This document shows positions 41,770 to 51,669 of a stretch of DNA of 64,000 bases, piece after piece. Location of the stretch: the NCBI GenBank assembly GCA_910584845.1, contig CAJUDH010000010.1:1-64000 (forward strand). Reading direction: 5' to 3'. The stretch's first letter is position 1. Every line of letters begins with the position of its first letter. The notes beneath the pieces are model-generated. The model had not been told where the DNA came from. It saw only the letters and a list, made by a program, of their open reading frames with translations, and ran no database searches. The position numbers and the translations under genes were made by a program. This DNA comes from an uncultured Lachnospiraceae bacterium. Lineage in GTDB: Bacteria > Bacillota > Clostridia > Lachnospirales > Lachnospiraceae.

Positions 41770-44700
41770 ACTCCAACCCGGCAACGATCATGACAGACAA
41801 GGACATTGCAGACCAGGTATATATTGAACCGCTGACCGTTGAAGTGGTAAAACAGCTGATCCAAAAAGAAAAGCCGGACAGCATCCTGCCCACCTTGGGG
41901 GGGCCGGCCGGCCTGAACCTGGCCATGGAGCTGGAGGAGGCAGGTTTTTTAAGGGAAAACCATGTGAGGCTGATCGGGACTACGGCCCTGGCTATCAAGA
42001 AGGCAGAGGACCGGGAGCGGTTTAAAGAAACCATGGAAAAGATCGGGGAGCCGGTGGCGCCTTCTTGCATTGTGGAGCCTGTGGAGGACGGCCTTTTGAC
42101 TGCAGGCCAGATCGGCTATCCGGTTGTGCTGCGCCCGGCCTATACTTTGGGGGGCAGCGGCGGCGGGATTGCAAAGGATCCGGAACAATGCCGGGAAATC
42201 CTGGAAAACGGGCTGCGCCTTTCCCGGGTAGGGCAAGTGCTGGTGGAACGCTGCATTGCCGGATGGAAAGAAATTGAATATGAGGTGATGCGGGACGGCG
42301 CGGGGAACGTGATTACCGTATGTAACATGGAAAACATTGACCCGGTAGGCATCCACACCGGCGACAGCATTGTGGTGGCACCGTCCCAGACTTTGGGGGA
42401 TAAGGAATACCAGATGCTGCGTACATCTGCGGTGAACATTATAACGGAGCTGGGGATCACCGGCGGGTGCAACGTGCAGTATGCCCTTCACCCGTCCAGT
42501 TTTGAGTATTGCGTCATTGAGGTAAACCCCCGGGTCAGCCGTTCTTCTGCCCTGGCCTCCAAGGCCACCGGATACCCCATCGCCAAGGTGGCGGCAAAAA
42601 TTGCCTTGGGATACACATTGGACGAAATTGAAAATGCCGTGACGAAGCAGACGTATGCTTGCTTTGAGCCCATGCTGGATTATTGCGTGGTGAAAATGCC
42701 CCGGTTCCCTTTTGACAAATTTATCCGCGCCAAAAGGTCTTTGGGCACCCAAATGAAAGCCACAGGCGAGGTCATGGGCATCTGCACCAATTTCGAGGGG
42801 GCTTTGATGAAAGCCATACGTTCCCTGGAACAACATGTGGACTGCCTCCTTTTCCTATGACTTTAGCGGCCTTGGGGATGCGGAGCTGGCCAAACAGCTG
42901 AAAAAGGCGGATGACCGGAGGATCTGGGTTATTGCCGAGGCGTTGCGCCGGGGTATGCCTTACGAAGAAATCCATGAGGCCACTAAAGTAGACATATGGT
43001 TTATAGACAAGCTGGCCGCCTTGGTGGAGATGGAGCAGGCTTTGGCGGCCGGCCCCTTGAGGGAAGGGCTTTTAAAGGAGGCCAAACGTCTGGAGTATCC
43101 TGACGTGGTGATTTCCCGGCTTGCCTGTATCCCCCGGGAAGAGGTGAAAGCCATGCACCGGGAAAAAGGCATTACGGCGGCATATAAGATGGTTGACACT
43201 TGTGCGGCGGAATTTGCGGCAAAAACCCCTTACTACTATTCCTGCTTTGACGGGGTAAACGAGGCAAGGCCTACGCCGCCATCCGGGCGGAAAAAAGTTT
43301 TGGTGTTGGGGTCCGGGCCGATCCGGATCGGGCAAGGGATCGAGTTTGACTTTTGTTCCGTCCATAGCACATGGGCGTTAAAAAAAGAAGGGTATGAGGC
43401 CATTATTGTCAATAACAATCCGGAAACCGTCAGCACGGATTTCGACATTGCGGACAGGCTGTATTTTGAACCGTTGACAGAGGAAGATGTGGAGTCTATT
43501 GTAGACCTGGAAAAACCCGACGGGGCCGTGGTGCAGTTTGGCGGCCAGACGGCCATTAAGCTGACCGGGGCGCTGATGGAGATGGGCGTGCCCATCCTGG
43601 GGACTTCTGCCCAAGACGTGGATGCGGCGGAAGACCGGAAGCTGTTTGACGGCATTTTGGAACGCTGCGGGATCCCCCGGCCTGCGGGCTATACGGTGTT
43701 CACTGCCCAGGAGGCGAAAAAGGCGGCGGGCCAATTGGGGTACCCGGTGCTGGTGAGGCCTTCCTATGTGCTTGGAGGCCAGGGGACGCAGATTTGCATT
43801 AACGATGAAGACATAGACGAATTTATGGGCATTATCAACCGGATTGCCCAAGACCACCCCATATTGGTAGATAAATACATCGCAGGCAAAGAGATCGAGG
43901 TGGATGCGGTCTGCGACGGCCGGGATATTCTGATTCCCGGCATTATGGAGCATATTGAACGGACCGGCGTCCATTCGGGGGACAGTATTTCTGTGTATCC
44001 GGCACCCAGCATTACGCCGGCTGTGGAAGCGAAACTGGTAGATTACACAAAGAGGCTGGCCCAGGCGTTACATGTAAAAGGCATGGTCAATATTCAATTT
44101 ATCGTTACGGAAGAAGATGTTTCTATTATTGAGGTAAATCCCCGGTCATCCCGGACCGTGCCATATATCAGCAAAGTGACGGGGATCCCTATTGTGCCTT
44201 TGGCTACCCAGGTTATCTGCGGACATACTTTAAAAGAGCTGGGCTATAAGCCCGGGCTACAGGAAAAGCCCCGCTGGATTGCCATTAAAATGCCGGTATT
44301 TTCTTTTGAGAAAATCCGGGGGGCCGACGTAAGCCTGGGGCCGGAAATGAAGTCTACAGGCGAATGCCTGGGTATTGCCGGGACGTTTAACGAGGCCCTT
44401 TATAAGGCTTTTGAAGGGGCAGGGGTCCGGTTGCCCCGGCATAAACAGATGATTATGACGGTAAGGGGGCCGGAGCAAAAGGAGGCGGTGGAGGTTGCCC
44501 GCAGGTTCCAGAATGTAGGCTACAAGATTTTTGCCACCCGGGGTACGGCCCAGGCGTTAAATGAGGGCGGGGTGAAGGCATTTCCCGTCCCCAAGCTGGA
44601 GCAGGAAGCGCCCAACATATTAGATTTAATCTTAGGGCATAAAATTGACCTGGTCATCGACATCCCCCAGCAGGGGGCGGAGCGCAGCCATGACGGGTTT

Positions 44701-44853
44701 GTGATCCGGAGGAATGCCATTGAGACGGGGGTTCATGTGCTCACCAGCCTGGATACGGCCAGGGCTTTGGCCGTAAGCCTGGAAAACCGCTCCAAAGAAT
44801 TGACACTGATTGACATTGCCAAAGTAAAGGCACAGGGCAGCCGGCAAGGGTAG
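41757..44853 (+). pseudogene. carB: carB, carbamoyl-phosphate synthase large subunit, N-terminally deleted and frameshifted
   Basis: From about 41741 the frame reads EEGVQVVLLNSNPATIMTD, which is CarB from about residue 40 on. The glycine-rich start of the first ATP-grasp half is missing. The frame stops at 42858-42860. The +1 frame continues from within DFSGLGDAELAKQLKKADDR to 44853. Deleting one T from the TTTT at 42849-42852 restores LLSYDFSGL, so a one-base insertion caused the break. The remaining parts (two ATP-grasp halves and the C-terminal MGS-like domain) are otherwise well preserved, including VLGSGPIRIGQGIEFDFCSV in the second half. The organism would need another carAB. Confidence 0.88.
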
Positions 44854-44918
44854 GCATTAGGTATGCCGGGAACTATGGAAAACGTTTGGATGGCAGTTTT
44901 GCCAGGGGAGGAACGCCT

Positions 44919-45617
44919 ATGGAAATGCAGCATCAAGTCCGGTTAGAAGTAAGGTCTTTGTTCAAGGCATACCGGCGCCACCAGATTTTGGAGGATGTTA
45001 CCTTTTCCGCCGCTTCCGGGCAGTGCGTGGGCATTGTGGGCAGCAACGGATGTGGGAAGACCACACTGTTGTCCATTTTGGCAGGGGCTGTCCGGGCAGA
45101 TAAAGGGAGTATCCGTTATCACGGGAGGGAGGCCATAGGCGCCCCTCGGGTATTTGACCAGGAAGTGGCTTATGTCCCCCAGGAAAATCCGTTGATGGGA
45201 GAACTGTCGGTAAAAGATAACCTGTCTTTGTGGTACCGGGGCGGGAGGAAACGGATGGAGGAGGATTTAAAAAACGGCCCGGCGGCCCTCCTCGGCATTG
45301 ATAAAATGTTAAAAAAAACGGTGGCGACTTTGTCCGGAGGCATGAAAAAGCGGCTCAGCATTGCCTGCGCCTTGTCCAACCATGCCTCGGTGCTGATCCT
45401 GGACGAACCGGGGGCTGCCTTGGATTTGGAGGGGAAGGCAGAGGTGCGGGGCTATGTAGAAGGATATATCCGGTCCGGGGGCACCGTGGTCCTGGCTTCC
45501 CATGAAATGGAAGAACTGGCTTTGTGTACGCAAATGTATGTGTTGAAAGGGGGGAAGCTTTACCCCATTGAGGCAGGGGCGCCAGAGGAAAAGCTAAGGG
45601 AGGCGTTTCAGATGTAA
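44919..45617 (+). CDS. ABC transporter ATP-binding protein
   Basis: 232 residues from the ATG at 44919, behind GGGAGGAACG. Walker A GSNGCGKTTLL, Q-loop VPQEN, signature LSGGMKKRLS, Walker B VLILDEPGAAL and H-loop ASHEMEEL are all present. CcmA/multidrug-type ATPase. Its permeases are probably the two membrane proteins at 47846 and 49133, with the zinc-ribbon protein gene in between. Confidence 0.88.
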   Translation: MEMQHQVRLEVRSLFKAYRRHQILEDVTFSAASGQCVGIVGSNGCGKTTLLSILAGAVRADKGSIRYHGREAIGAPRVFDQEVAYVPQENPLMGELSVKDNLSLWYRGGRKRMEEDLKNGPAALLGIDKMLKKTVATLSGGMKKRLSIACALSNHASVLILDEPGAALDLEGKAEVRGYVEGYIRSGGTVVLASHEMEELALCTQMYVLKGGKLYPIEAGAPEEKLREAFQM

Positions 45618-45719
45618 CTTCGAAAGAAAAGGTGGCAAAAGGGGGGGGATTGTTGTATAATGGGTCATGGTGCAAATAGTGTATAACGGATTGAAGACGG
45701 CTAAGAGGGAGGAATGGCG

Positions 45720-47822
45720 ATGAGATGTAACCATTGTGGAAAAGAATGGGACGATGGTTCGGCGGTTTGCCCTGCCTGCGGCGCCTTGGCAGGCAAAGGA
45801 GAGGCAGGGGCCGTAAAAGAAGGGGATGCCCAGGAACTAAAGGAGCCCTCGGGGGCCGGTGAAGAAGCGTCAGAAGATATGGCTGTGGCCGGTGATAAGA
45901 AGGTTTCCCTAGAAAAAGGGCCTGCCCCCTCCGGTGAAGGAGCCGCCCCTGCGGGGGAAGGGGCCCCGGCGGCCCAGGAAGGGCCTGCTGAGGCCGGTGA
46001 AAAGCCTGCCCCCTCCGGTGAAGGTGAAGGAGCTGCCCCTGCGGGGGAAGGGGCCCCGGCGGCCCAGGAAGGGCCTGGGGGCGACGAAAAACCGGAGGCC
46101 GGCGGCGGCATCGGCGAAGCTTTGTCTGCTGTGGAAAAGGAGGCGCCGGTTAAGCCAAAGCTGATAGGGAAGGCCGTGGCGGCTCTCGCTGTGGCAGCGG
46201 TGCTGATATGCGTGGGCATTTTTGCGTTTTTAAAGATGACGGAAAAAGACCCCAAAGAAGTGGTTATCCAGGCCTTTGAGAATGTGTATGTTGACGGCCA
46301 GGTAAAGCCTATGGAGGAACTGTTTGGCTTTTCGGAATTTAGGAAGAATGCGGCAACCACCAACCGGGAAACTTCCATTCAGTTAATAATGGAAAGCTGT
46401 TCGGACAGCGACGCGGACGCATGGGCAGGCACCGGGGCCCGCATAGAGGCCAAACAGGACCGGGATAAGGAGAAAGGGTCCGGCAACCTGGGGATTTTGT
46501 TCAACCATATGGATTTGGCGAATTTAAACCTGTATTACGGGGATCAGACGGTTATGGTTGCTGTCCCCGAACTAAGCAGCCGGGTGTTTACCCTGGACGT
46601 CAGCGAAGGCTTGGCAGAGCGCCTGCAAAGGTCCGAGGTGCTGGGCCCCATGCTGGAAGAGTCGGGGATGGATGTGCCCGGGCTGGTCGAGTTTTTAAGC
46701 GAATACGTAGACTGGGTGGAAGAGCAGACGCAAAACGCTGCTGACCCCAATACCACAGAAGGGATTTATGGCCTGTGGAACCGCTATAAAAAAGGCTGCC
46801 AGGCCCAGGAAGATTTAAAGGCGGCTTTGACGGTGGAGAAGGCGGGGAAAGCAGATTTCCAGATAGACGGGAAAACGGTGCCTTGCAGAGGGTACCAGGT
46901 ACATGTGGGCAAGGATTCCATGATTTCCTTTTTGCGCACGTCTTCCGATTTCTTTTTGAAAGATGAGGATTTACGGCAGTATTTCCTGGAAAGCCTGGAG
47001 ATGAGCGTCCGGATGGCGCAGTTAAGCGGCGGCGCCATGGACGGGGACCTTCTGGGCGGGCTGTCTGTGGAAGAACATCTGCAAAAGGAATACGATGAGG
47101 TGGAAGAATATGTAAGCGATACGATTGGGCAGCTGGACCGGATGCTCAATGATATGGACATGATGGTTTATGTGGACAAAAAAGGGCGTTTGGCTGCTGT
47201 GGAAGGGGAGATGGTATTGAACAGCCCATATGAAGGGGTGGATTCTTCCTATCAAGCCGTTTTCCAGGCCAACCTGCGGGGGGGCAGCTATCTGACACAA
47301 AACGCATGGGCCAAAGTGGAACTGTCTGACGAATCAGACGGCCGGGCCGTTTCGTTGGAGATGGACAAAACAGGAAACTATGACGGGAAAAAGCTGGAAG
47401 GGAATTTGCTTTTGGATATACGCATGGTTGACGAAGGCCCCATTGCCGTGGAGTTGGACGGGTCCTATGATTCCGACGGGGGCGATTTTGCTATGGCTGC
47501 CTCTTTTAGCAGGGAAGGCGGCGGTTCCGTCAAAATAACCATGGACGGGATCGTCAGTGAATTGGAAAAAGGGTCGGCCATCCATATGGATATGGATGAG
47601 GTCAAGCTGGTTATGGACAGCGATTTTATGGGGGGGTCGGATTTTGAACTGGCGCTTAGCGGGGAATATGATTTACGCCCCTTGTCCGGGGACATCACAG
47701 AGCCGGAAGGGACCTTGCTGGATATTGTTGCTGCTACTGAGGAAGAGTGGGAGGCCGTCAGCATGGAAATGTACTTTAGCCTGATAGGCCTGGTAAGCCG
47801 GCTTCAGTCTGTTTTATATTAA
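45720..47822 (+). CDS. Zinc-ribbon membrane protein with large outer domain
   Basis: 700 residues from the ATG at 45720 (GGGAGG seven bases upstream; ATG 45714 is too close). N-terminal zinc ribbon CNHCGKEWDDGSAVCPACG. A low-complexity Gly/Ala/Pro/Glu stretch follows (~35-145) with a duplicated 28-residue unit. One membrane helix lies at ~155-177 (AVAALAVAAVLICVGIFAFL). The remaining ~520 residues are outside, with beta-rich, Asp/Glu-rich repeats (WAKVELSDESDGRAVSLEMD, SAIHMDMDEVKLVMDSDFMG) resembling DUF6583-type or lipoprotein-like folds. It sits between the ABC ATPase and permease genes, so it may be part of that exporter. Function unknown. Confidence 0.78.
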   Translation: MRCNHCGKEWDDGSAVCPACGALAGKGEAGAVKEGDAQELKEPSGAGEEASEDMAVAGDKKVSLEKGPAPSGEGAAPAGEGAPAAQEGPAEAGEKPAPSGEGEGAAPAGEGAPAAQEGPGGDEKPEAGGGIGEALSAVEKEAPVKPKLIGKAVAALAVAAVLICVGIFAFLKMTEKDPKEVVIQAFENVYVDGQVKPMEELFGFSEFRKNAATTNRETSIQLIMESCSDSDADAWAGTGARIEAKQDRDKEKGSGNLGILFNHMDLANLNLYYGDQTVMVAVPELSSRVFTLDVSEGLAERLQRSEVLGPMLEESGMDVPGLVEFLSEYVDWVEEQTQNAADPNTTEGIYGLWNRYKKGCQAQEDLKAALTVEKAGKADFQIDGKTVPCRGYQVHVGKDSMISFLRTSSDFFLKDEDLRQYFLESLEMSVRMAQLSGGAMDGDLLGGLSVEEHLQKEYDEVEEYVSDTIGQLDRMLNDMDMMVYVDKKGRLAAVEGEMVLNSPYEGVDSSYQAVFQANLRGGSYLTQNAWAKVELSDESDGRAVSLEMDKTGNYDGKKLEGNLLLDIRMVDEGPIAVELDGSYDSDGGDFAMAASFSREGGGSVKITMDGIVSELEKGSAIHMDMDEVKLVMDSDFMGGSDFELALSGEYDLRPLSGDITEPEGTLLDIVAATEEEWEAVSMEMYFSLIGLVSRLQSVLY
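45921..46094 (+). repeat. 84-bp tandem duplication in the zinc-ribbon protein gene
   Basis: Two nearly identical copies, 45921-46004 and 46005-46094, coding for PAPSGEG...AAPAGEGAPAAQEGP twice. The second has a six-base insertion. The high identity suggests recent slippage. Confidence 0.8.
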
Positions 47823-47845
47823 GAAGAAACCGGGGAACAAGGGTT

Positions 47846-49063
47846 ATGTTGGCACATTTGGTTTTTTGGCGATTGGAATGGAAAAGGGCATATCTTAAGT
47901 TCCCACAGGTGTTCGCAGGGGCAATCGCATTGCTGTTTTTGGCAATTGCGGTTGCTCTTTTTGCCAGCCGGGCCTTGTATGGAGGGGCGGCAGTCGGCCG
48001 GGTAGCTGTGGGTGTGGTATTGCCGGAAGATGACTTGCTGGCAAAGCGTATGGCTTCTATGGTCAGTTCCTTGGACAGTGTAAAAAGTATTTGTGATTTT
48101 CAATATGTAGACCGGCAAGAGGGCCTGGAAAAGCTGAAGGGCGGGGAACTTTATGCGGTCATGGACATGCCGGAAGGGCTAATCGAGGGCATTATGGACG
48201 GAAGCAACCCGCCGGTGCGGGTCCTGCTGCCCGCCGGCGCCGGTGCAGAAAGCCAGATTTTCCGGGAGCTGACAGAGGCCGGCGCCCAAATTTTAAGCGC
48301 CGCCCAGGCGGGCATTTATGGAGGGGGCCAATTATACCGCAGCCTTTCCCGGGAGGGGGAGATCCCTCAAATGGAGGAAGAGCTGAACGCAATCTTTCTT
48401 TCCTACAGCCTTCCCAGGGAAGATTATTTCCGCCATCAGCAGGTAGGCGCCACCGGGGACGTGGAAGTTTCCGTATTTTATGGGATCAGCGCCTATGTGC
48501 TGTTTTTGCTGATGCTGGCAGTGCCGGCATCGGGGTACCTTTTGCCATTCCCCTTGAATATGAGGCAAAAGTTAAACCTGGCCGGCATTGGCGGCGCCAG
48601 CCGGACGGTGGGAAAGCTAAGTGGCCTGGCAAGCCTGTTTTTCACGTTGACCTTGCTGACGGCCGGTTTGATGGGGGCGCTAATATGGGCGGTTGAGGGC
48701 GAAAGGCCGGCCTGGGAGGCCTGGGGGAGGCCGGAAGGCTTTCTGGGCCTGCTCTTAGTCTGCCTGGCGGCGGCTTCTTTCGTGGTGTTTTTATACCGGG
48801 CTGCCGGAACGCTTATGGGAGGGGTAATGGCGCTGTTTTTGACAGTGACGGTCCAACATTTCCTGGCGGGCGGGTTTTTGCCGGAAGTATTTTTGCCGCT
48901 GTCTTTGCGGGTTTTGGCGCCGGCCATGCCTTCCAAAGTTTTGATGGACGGGGTGAAAATGGCGTTGGCCGGGGCATGGGACATGGCAGTGGCGGGGAAG
49001 CTGGGGTTGCTAACTTTGGCAGGCTTTTTGCTGACGTCCTTATGGGAGCGGTGGGAACGGTAG
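47846..49063 (+). CDS. ABC transporter permease, ABC-2 type (first)
   Basis: 405 residues. One N-terminal helix (VFAGAIALLFLAIAVALF), a ~180-residue outer domain containing VGVVLPEDDLLAKRMASMVS, then five or six helices. This is the ABC-2/YhgE-like layout. It lies 23 bases after the zinc-ribbon gene, and the second permease gene starts 69 bases further on. Probably exports a lipid, peptide or sugar-linked compound; substrate unknown. Confidence 0.8.
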   Translation: MLAHLVFWRLEWKRAYLKFPQVFAGAIALLFLAIAVALFASRALYGGAAVGRVAVGVVLPEDDLLAKRMASMVSSLDSVKSICDFQYVDRQEGLEKLKGGELYAVMDMPEGLIEGIMDGSNPPVRVLLPAGAGAESQIFRELTEAGAQILSAAQAGIYGGGQLYRSLSREGEIPQMEEELNAIFLSYSLPREDYFRHQQVGATGDVEVSVFYGISAYVLFLLMLAVPASGYLLPFPLNMRQKLNLAGIGGASRTVGKLSGLASLFFTLTLLTAGLMGALIWAVEGERPAWEAWGRPEGFLGLLLVCLAAASFVVFLYRAAGTLMGGVMALFLTVTVQHFLAGGFLPEVFLPLSLRVLAPAMPSKVLMDGVKMALAGAWDMAVAGKLGLLTLAGFLLTSLWERWER

Positions 49064-49132
49064 CTTCAACCTAATTTTAGCATGGTTTCGGAACAATGTT
49101 TCAGGTGCTTTGGGCGCCGGGAAGGAGGGTCT

Positions 49133-50224
49133 ATGGGAAGGGTTTGGATGTGGTTTTGGCTGTCTGGCAAACGGTGTTTTTACCGGCGGTCATTTTTTAT
49201 AATTTTGCTGGCGCTTCCTTTGGGGGCCTTCTGGATCCGGGGCCGGGAGGAAGAAGGGCCGGCCAAAATCCGCATAGCTTTGTGGGCCCCCGGCGGGCAG
49301 GAAGAAGAGGGGGCCGTGCCAGGCCAGGAGCCCCTGGAACAACTATTGATCAAAGATTTGGCCGGGCGGCAGGGGCAAGACGGCCTGTTCCAGTTTTATG
49401 CCTGTGAAAGCGAAGGGCAGCTGAAAGACGATGTGGCTTCCCGGCGGGCAGAGTGCGGGTATGTATTGGCTTCCCGGTTAAGGGAAAAGCTGAATCAGGG
49501 CGATTTTAAACGCAGCATCCGGGTTTTTTCCGCGCCGTCCACGGTAGCGGCCCGGCTGTCCACGGAGACCGTATTCGCCGCCCTGATTGCTTTGTACGAC
49601 CAGGAGCTGTTCCGGGAATATATGCAGAGCGCAGCCGGGATAGGCCCCGCTTTGGCAGACCAGGCCTATGGGCAATGGAAGGGAAGCAAAAGCACGTTTC
49701 ATTTTACTTATGAAACCGTCGGGGGGCCTGGGCCTTTTGGGGGGGCGCCTGACCAAAGCGCCGTGTTCCCGGTACGGGGGATTGTGGCGGTATATGTGTT
49801 TGCCATTGGCCTTTATGGGGCAGCCATGAGCCTGGCAGACGAAAAGCGGGGGCTTTTCCGGGCTATCCCCTACGGCCGCCGCATCATGTGCCGCCTGGCG
49901 GCCATGGCCGCGCCGTCTGCTTTGGCGGCACTTTCCGGCCTGGCGGCGCTGTGGGCGGGCAAGTGCCTGGGGGCATGGCCAAAAGAGGTGGCGGCCATGG
50001 CCGGATATGTGGCGGCGGTAACCTTGTTTTCCTGGGGGGTCCGCGCCGTGTGCCGCCATGAGGCGGTAGCCTGTTGCCTGATCCCGTTTTTTTTGGTGGG
50101 CAGCTTCCTGTTTTGCCCGGTATTTTTCGACATCAGCCGTTATATCCCGGAATTTGGCGTTTCGGAAAAGCTGTTCCTTCCGGGATATTATATCCGGGCG
50201 TCGGCCGGCTTTTTCCTGCCATAA
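49133..50224 (+). CDS. ABC transporter permease, ABC-2 type (second)
   Basis: 363 residues from the ATG at 49133, behind AAGGAGG. Same plan as the previous gene: one N-terminal helix (SFFIILLALPLGAFWI), a ~170-residue outer domain (IALWAPGGQEEEG...), then five helices (GIVAVYVFAIGLYGAAMSLA). The two permeases probably pair. A terminator follows at once. Confidence 0.78.
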   Translation: MGRVWMWFWLSGKRCFYRRSFFIILLALPLGAFWIRGREEEGPAKIRIALWAPGGQEEEGAVPGQEPLEQLLIKDLAGRQGQDGLFQFYACESEGQLKDDVASRRAECGYVLASRLREKLNQGDFKRSIRVFSAPSTVAARLSTETVFAALIALYDQELFREYMQSAAGIGPALADQAYGQWKGSKSTFHFTYETVGGPGPFGGAPDQSAVFPVRGIVAVYVFAIGLYGAAMSLADEKRGLFRAIPYGRRIMCRLAAMAAPSALAALSGLAALWAGKCLGAWPKEVAAMAGYVAAVTLFSWGVRAVCRHEAVACCLIPFFLVGSFLFCPVFFDISRYIPEFGVSEKLFLPGYYIRASAGFFLP

Positions 50225-50228
50225 AAAG

Positions 50229-50252
50229 GTCCTGCACCGGCAGGATTTTTTT
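50229..50252 (+). terminator. Terminator of the ABC exporter operon
   Basis: TCCTGC (50230-50235) and GCAGGA around ACCG, followed by seven T. Confidence 0.8.
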
Positions 50253-50266
50253 AACAAGGTGTGAAC

Positions 50267-50295
50267 TTGAATTTTGCAAGGAATGGAGTTATAAT
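50267..50295 (+). promoter_or_regulatory. Promoter of the Mrp/Mbh-like operon
   Basis: TTGAAT (50267-50272), 17 bases, TATAAT (50290-50295), 38 bases before the first start codon. No other promoter or terminator is visible until 59895, so the ten genes form one transcript. Confidence 0.7.
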
Positions 50296-50332
50296 TAGGC
50301 CCAAAAAATGGGTTCTTGATTGGGGGAAGGCG

Positions 50333-50812
50333 ATGTTTTTTTTGATTTTTGCAGTATGGGTAGTTTTAAATGGCAAAATAACCGTGGAAATCGGCCTTTT
50401 TGGCCTGGTTATCACTGCCGCGCTTTTTGCCTTTATGTGCCGGTTCATGGGCTACAGCGTGAAAAAGGAGATTATCTTGTTTCGGCTGGCGCCTTTTTTT
50501 GCCCGTTATTGCTGGGTTTTGGTGAAAGAAATTGTCAAGGCCAACGTATGTGTCTTGAAGATTATCCTTTCACCGGAATTGCAGCCGGAACCGGCCTTGG
50601 TGTATTTTCAAACGAGGTTAAGGACCGGAATAGCCAAGACTATGTTGGCCAACTCGATTACGCTGACACCGGGGACGATCACCGTATCGGTAGAAGGCGA
50701 CAAGTTCCTTGTCCACTGCCTGGATAAAGAATTGGCCGCCGGATTGGAAGATTCGGTATTTGTGGAGCTTTTGGAAGAGATGGAGGCGAAAGAAAAGAAA
50801 TGGAATTATTAG
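50333..50812 (+). CDS. mrpE: MrpE/MbhA-like antiporter subunit
   Basis: 159 residues from the ATG at 50333, behind GGGGGAAGG. Two helices (FLIFAVWVVLNGKITVEIGL and FGLVITAALFAFMCRFMGYS), then the cytoplasmic domain with ITLTPGTITVSVEGDKFLVH, a signature of the MNHE family. Small peripheral-membrane subunit of Mrp-type complexes and MbhA of membrane hydrogenases. Overlaps the next gene by 13 bases. Confidence 0.9.
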   Translation: MFFLIFAVWVVLNGKITVEIGLFGLVITAALFAFMCRFMGYSVKKEIILFRLAPFFARYCWVLVKEIVKANVCVLKIILSPELQPEPALVYFQTRLRTGIAKTMLANSITLTPGTITVSVEGDKFLVHCLDKELAAGLEDSVFVELLEEMEAKEKKWNY

Positions 50813-51210
50813 GGGAGGCTTGTGGCGGGCTGATGATTGGAGCGGTGGTTGTGCTGGCGGCGTTAATCATCGTTAGCATCATCCGTTCGGTCCTGGGGCC
50901 GAGGATTGCCGACCGGATTATCGCGGTAAACATGACAGGGACTATGATCATCATGATTATCGCTATCCTTTCCGTGTATTTGGACGAAAATTACCTGGTG
51001 GATGTGTGCCTGATTTACGCCATGATCAGTTTTCTTGGGGTCGTGGTGCTGTGTAAGGTATATACGGGGGCATATTTGCAGAAAAAACACATGAAAGCCA
51101 ATTTGAAAGCAGTGGAGGATAACCTGGCCCAGCAAAAAAAAGCAGAGGCGGCCCAAACAGCCGGATCCGGCATCGGGCAGGGCGGGCCGGTAAAGGGGGA
51201 GGAAGGGTAA
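50800..51210 (+). CDS. mrpF: MrpF/MbhB-like antiporter subunit
   Basis: 136 residues with three helices: VVVLAALIIVSIIRSVLGPR, VNMTGTMIIMIIAILSVYL and the following DVCLIYAMISFLGVVVLCKV. The core is a standard MrpF. A ~40-residue charged cytoplasmic tail (from KVYTGAYLQKKHMKANLKAV onward) is longer than in most members. Confidence 0.9.
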   Translation: MELLGEACGGLMIGAVVVLAALIIVSIIRSVLGPRIADRIIAVNMTGTMIIMIIAILSVYLDENYLVDVCLIYAMISFLGVVVLCKVYTGAYLQKKHMKANLKAVEDNLAQQKKAEAAQTAGSGIGQGGPVKGEEG

Positions 51211-51294
51211 AACGGTACCGTTTTCCGGCCTCTGCCCCGGCCGGGCGAAACAAGGTATGCAACGTTGTGGAATCGGCACAGAATGGAGGATAAA

Positions 51295-51669
51295 ATGATA
51301 CTTGCCTGGATCCGGTTTATGGTTGCCGCAGGATTTTTGGTGTTGGGCCTGGTGTTTATGGTGTTGGCGGTGTTTGGGGCCAACCGGTATAAGCAGGCCC
51401 TGGTAAGGATGCACAGCGCGGCTTTGGGCGACACCTTGGGTATTTTATTTGTATTGTTGGGTTTGATGGTTTTGCGGGGGATTTCTCCGGACACATTGAA
51501 GCTGTCTTTGGTAATCGCCCTTTTTTGGATGGCATCCCCCGTATCCGGGCATATGATCGCCCGGTTGGAGGCCATGACCGATGAAGATTTGGGGGAGTTG
51601 GCTATCATTCAGGGGCAAGAGGAAAAAAAGGGCCCCGAAAAGGAGGGAAAGTCCAATGAGGTTTTTTGA
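51295..51669 (+). CDS. mrpG: MrpG/MbhC-like antiporter subunit
   Basis: 124 residues from the ATG at 51295, behind ATGGAGGATAAA. Three helices. Typical PhaG_MnhG sequence: VLGLVFMVLAVFGANRYKQA, VRMHSAALGDTLGILFVLLG and SHPVSGHMIA-like SPVSGHMIARLE. Overlaps the next gene by 14 bases. Confidence 0.9.
   Translation: MILAWIRFMVAAGFLVLGLVFMVLAVFGANRYKQALVRMHSAALGDTLGILFVLLGLMVLRGISPDTLKLSLVIALFWMASPVSGHMIARLEAMTDEDLGELAIIQGQEEKKGPEKEGKSNEVF

Noticed and set aside
45701..46378. 225-codon minus-strand Ser/Pro-rich frame opposite the zinc-ribbon protein gene
   Set aside because: Antisense shadow of the Gly/Ala/Glu-rich linker; no start signal.
49478..50257. 259-codon minus-strand frame opposite the second permease gene
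   Set aside because: Composition rich in Arg, His and Pro, no family match, and the plus strand has a coherent membrane protein with ribosome binding site.
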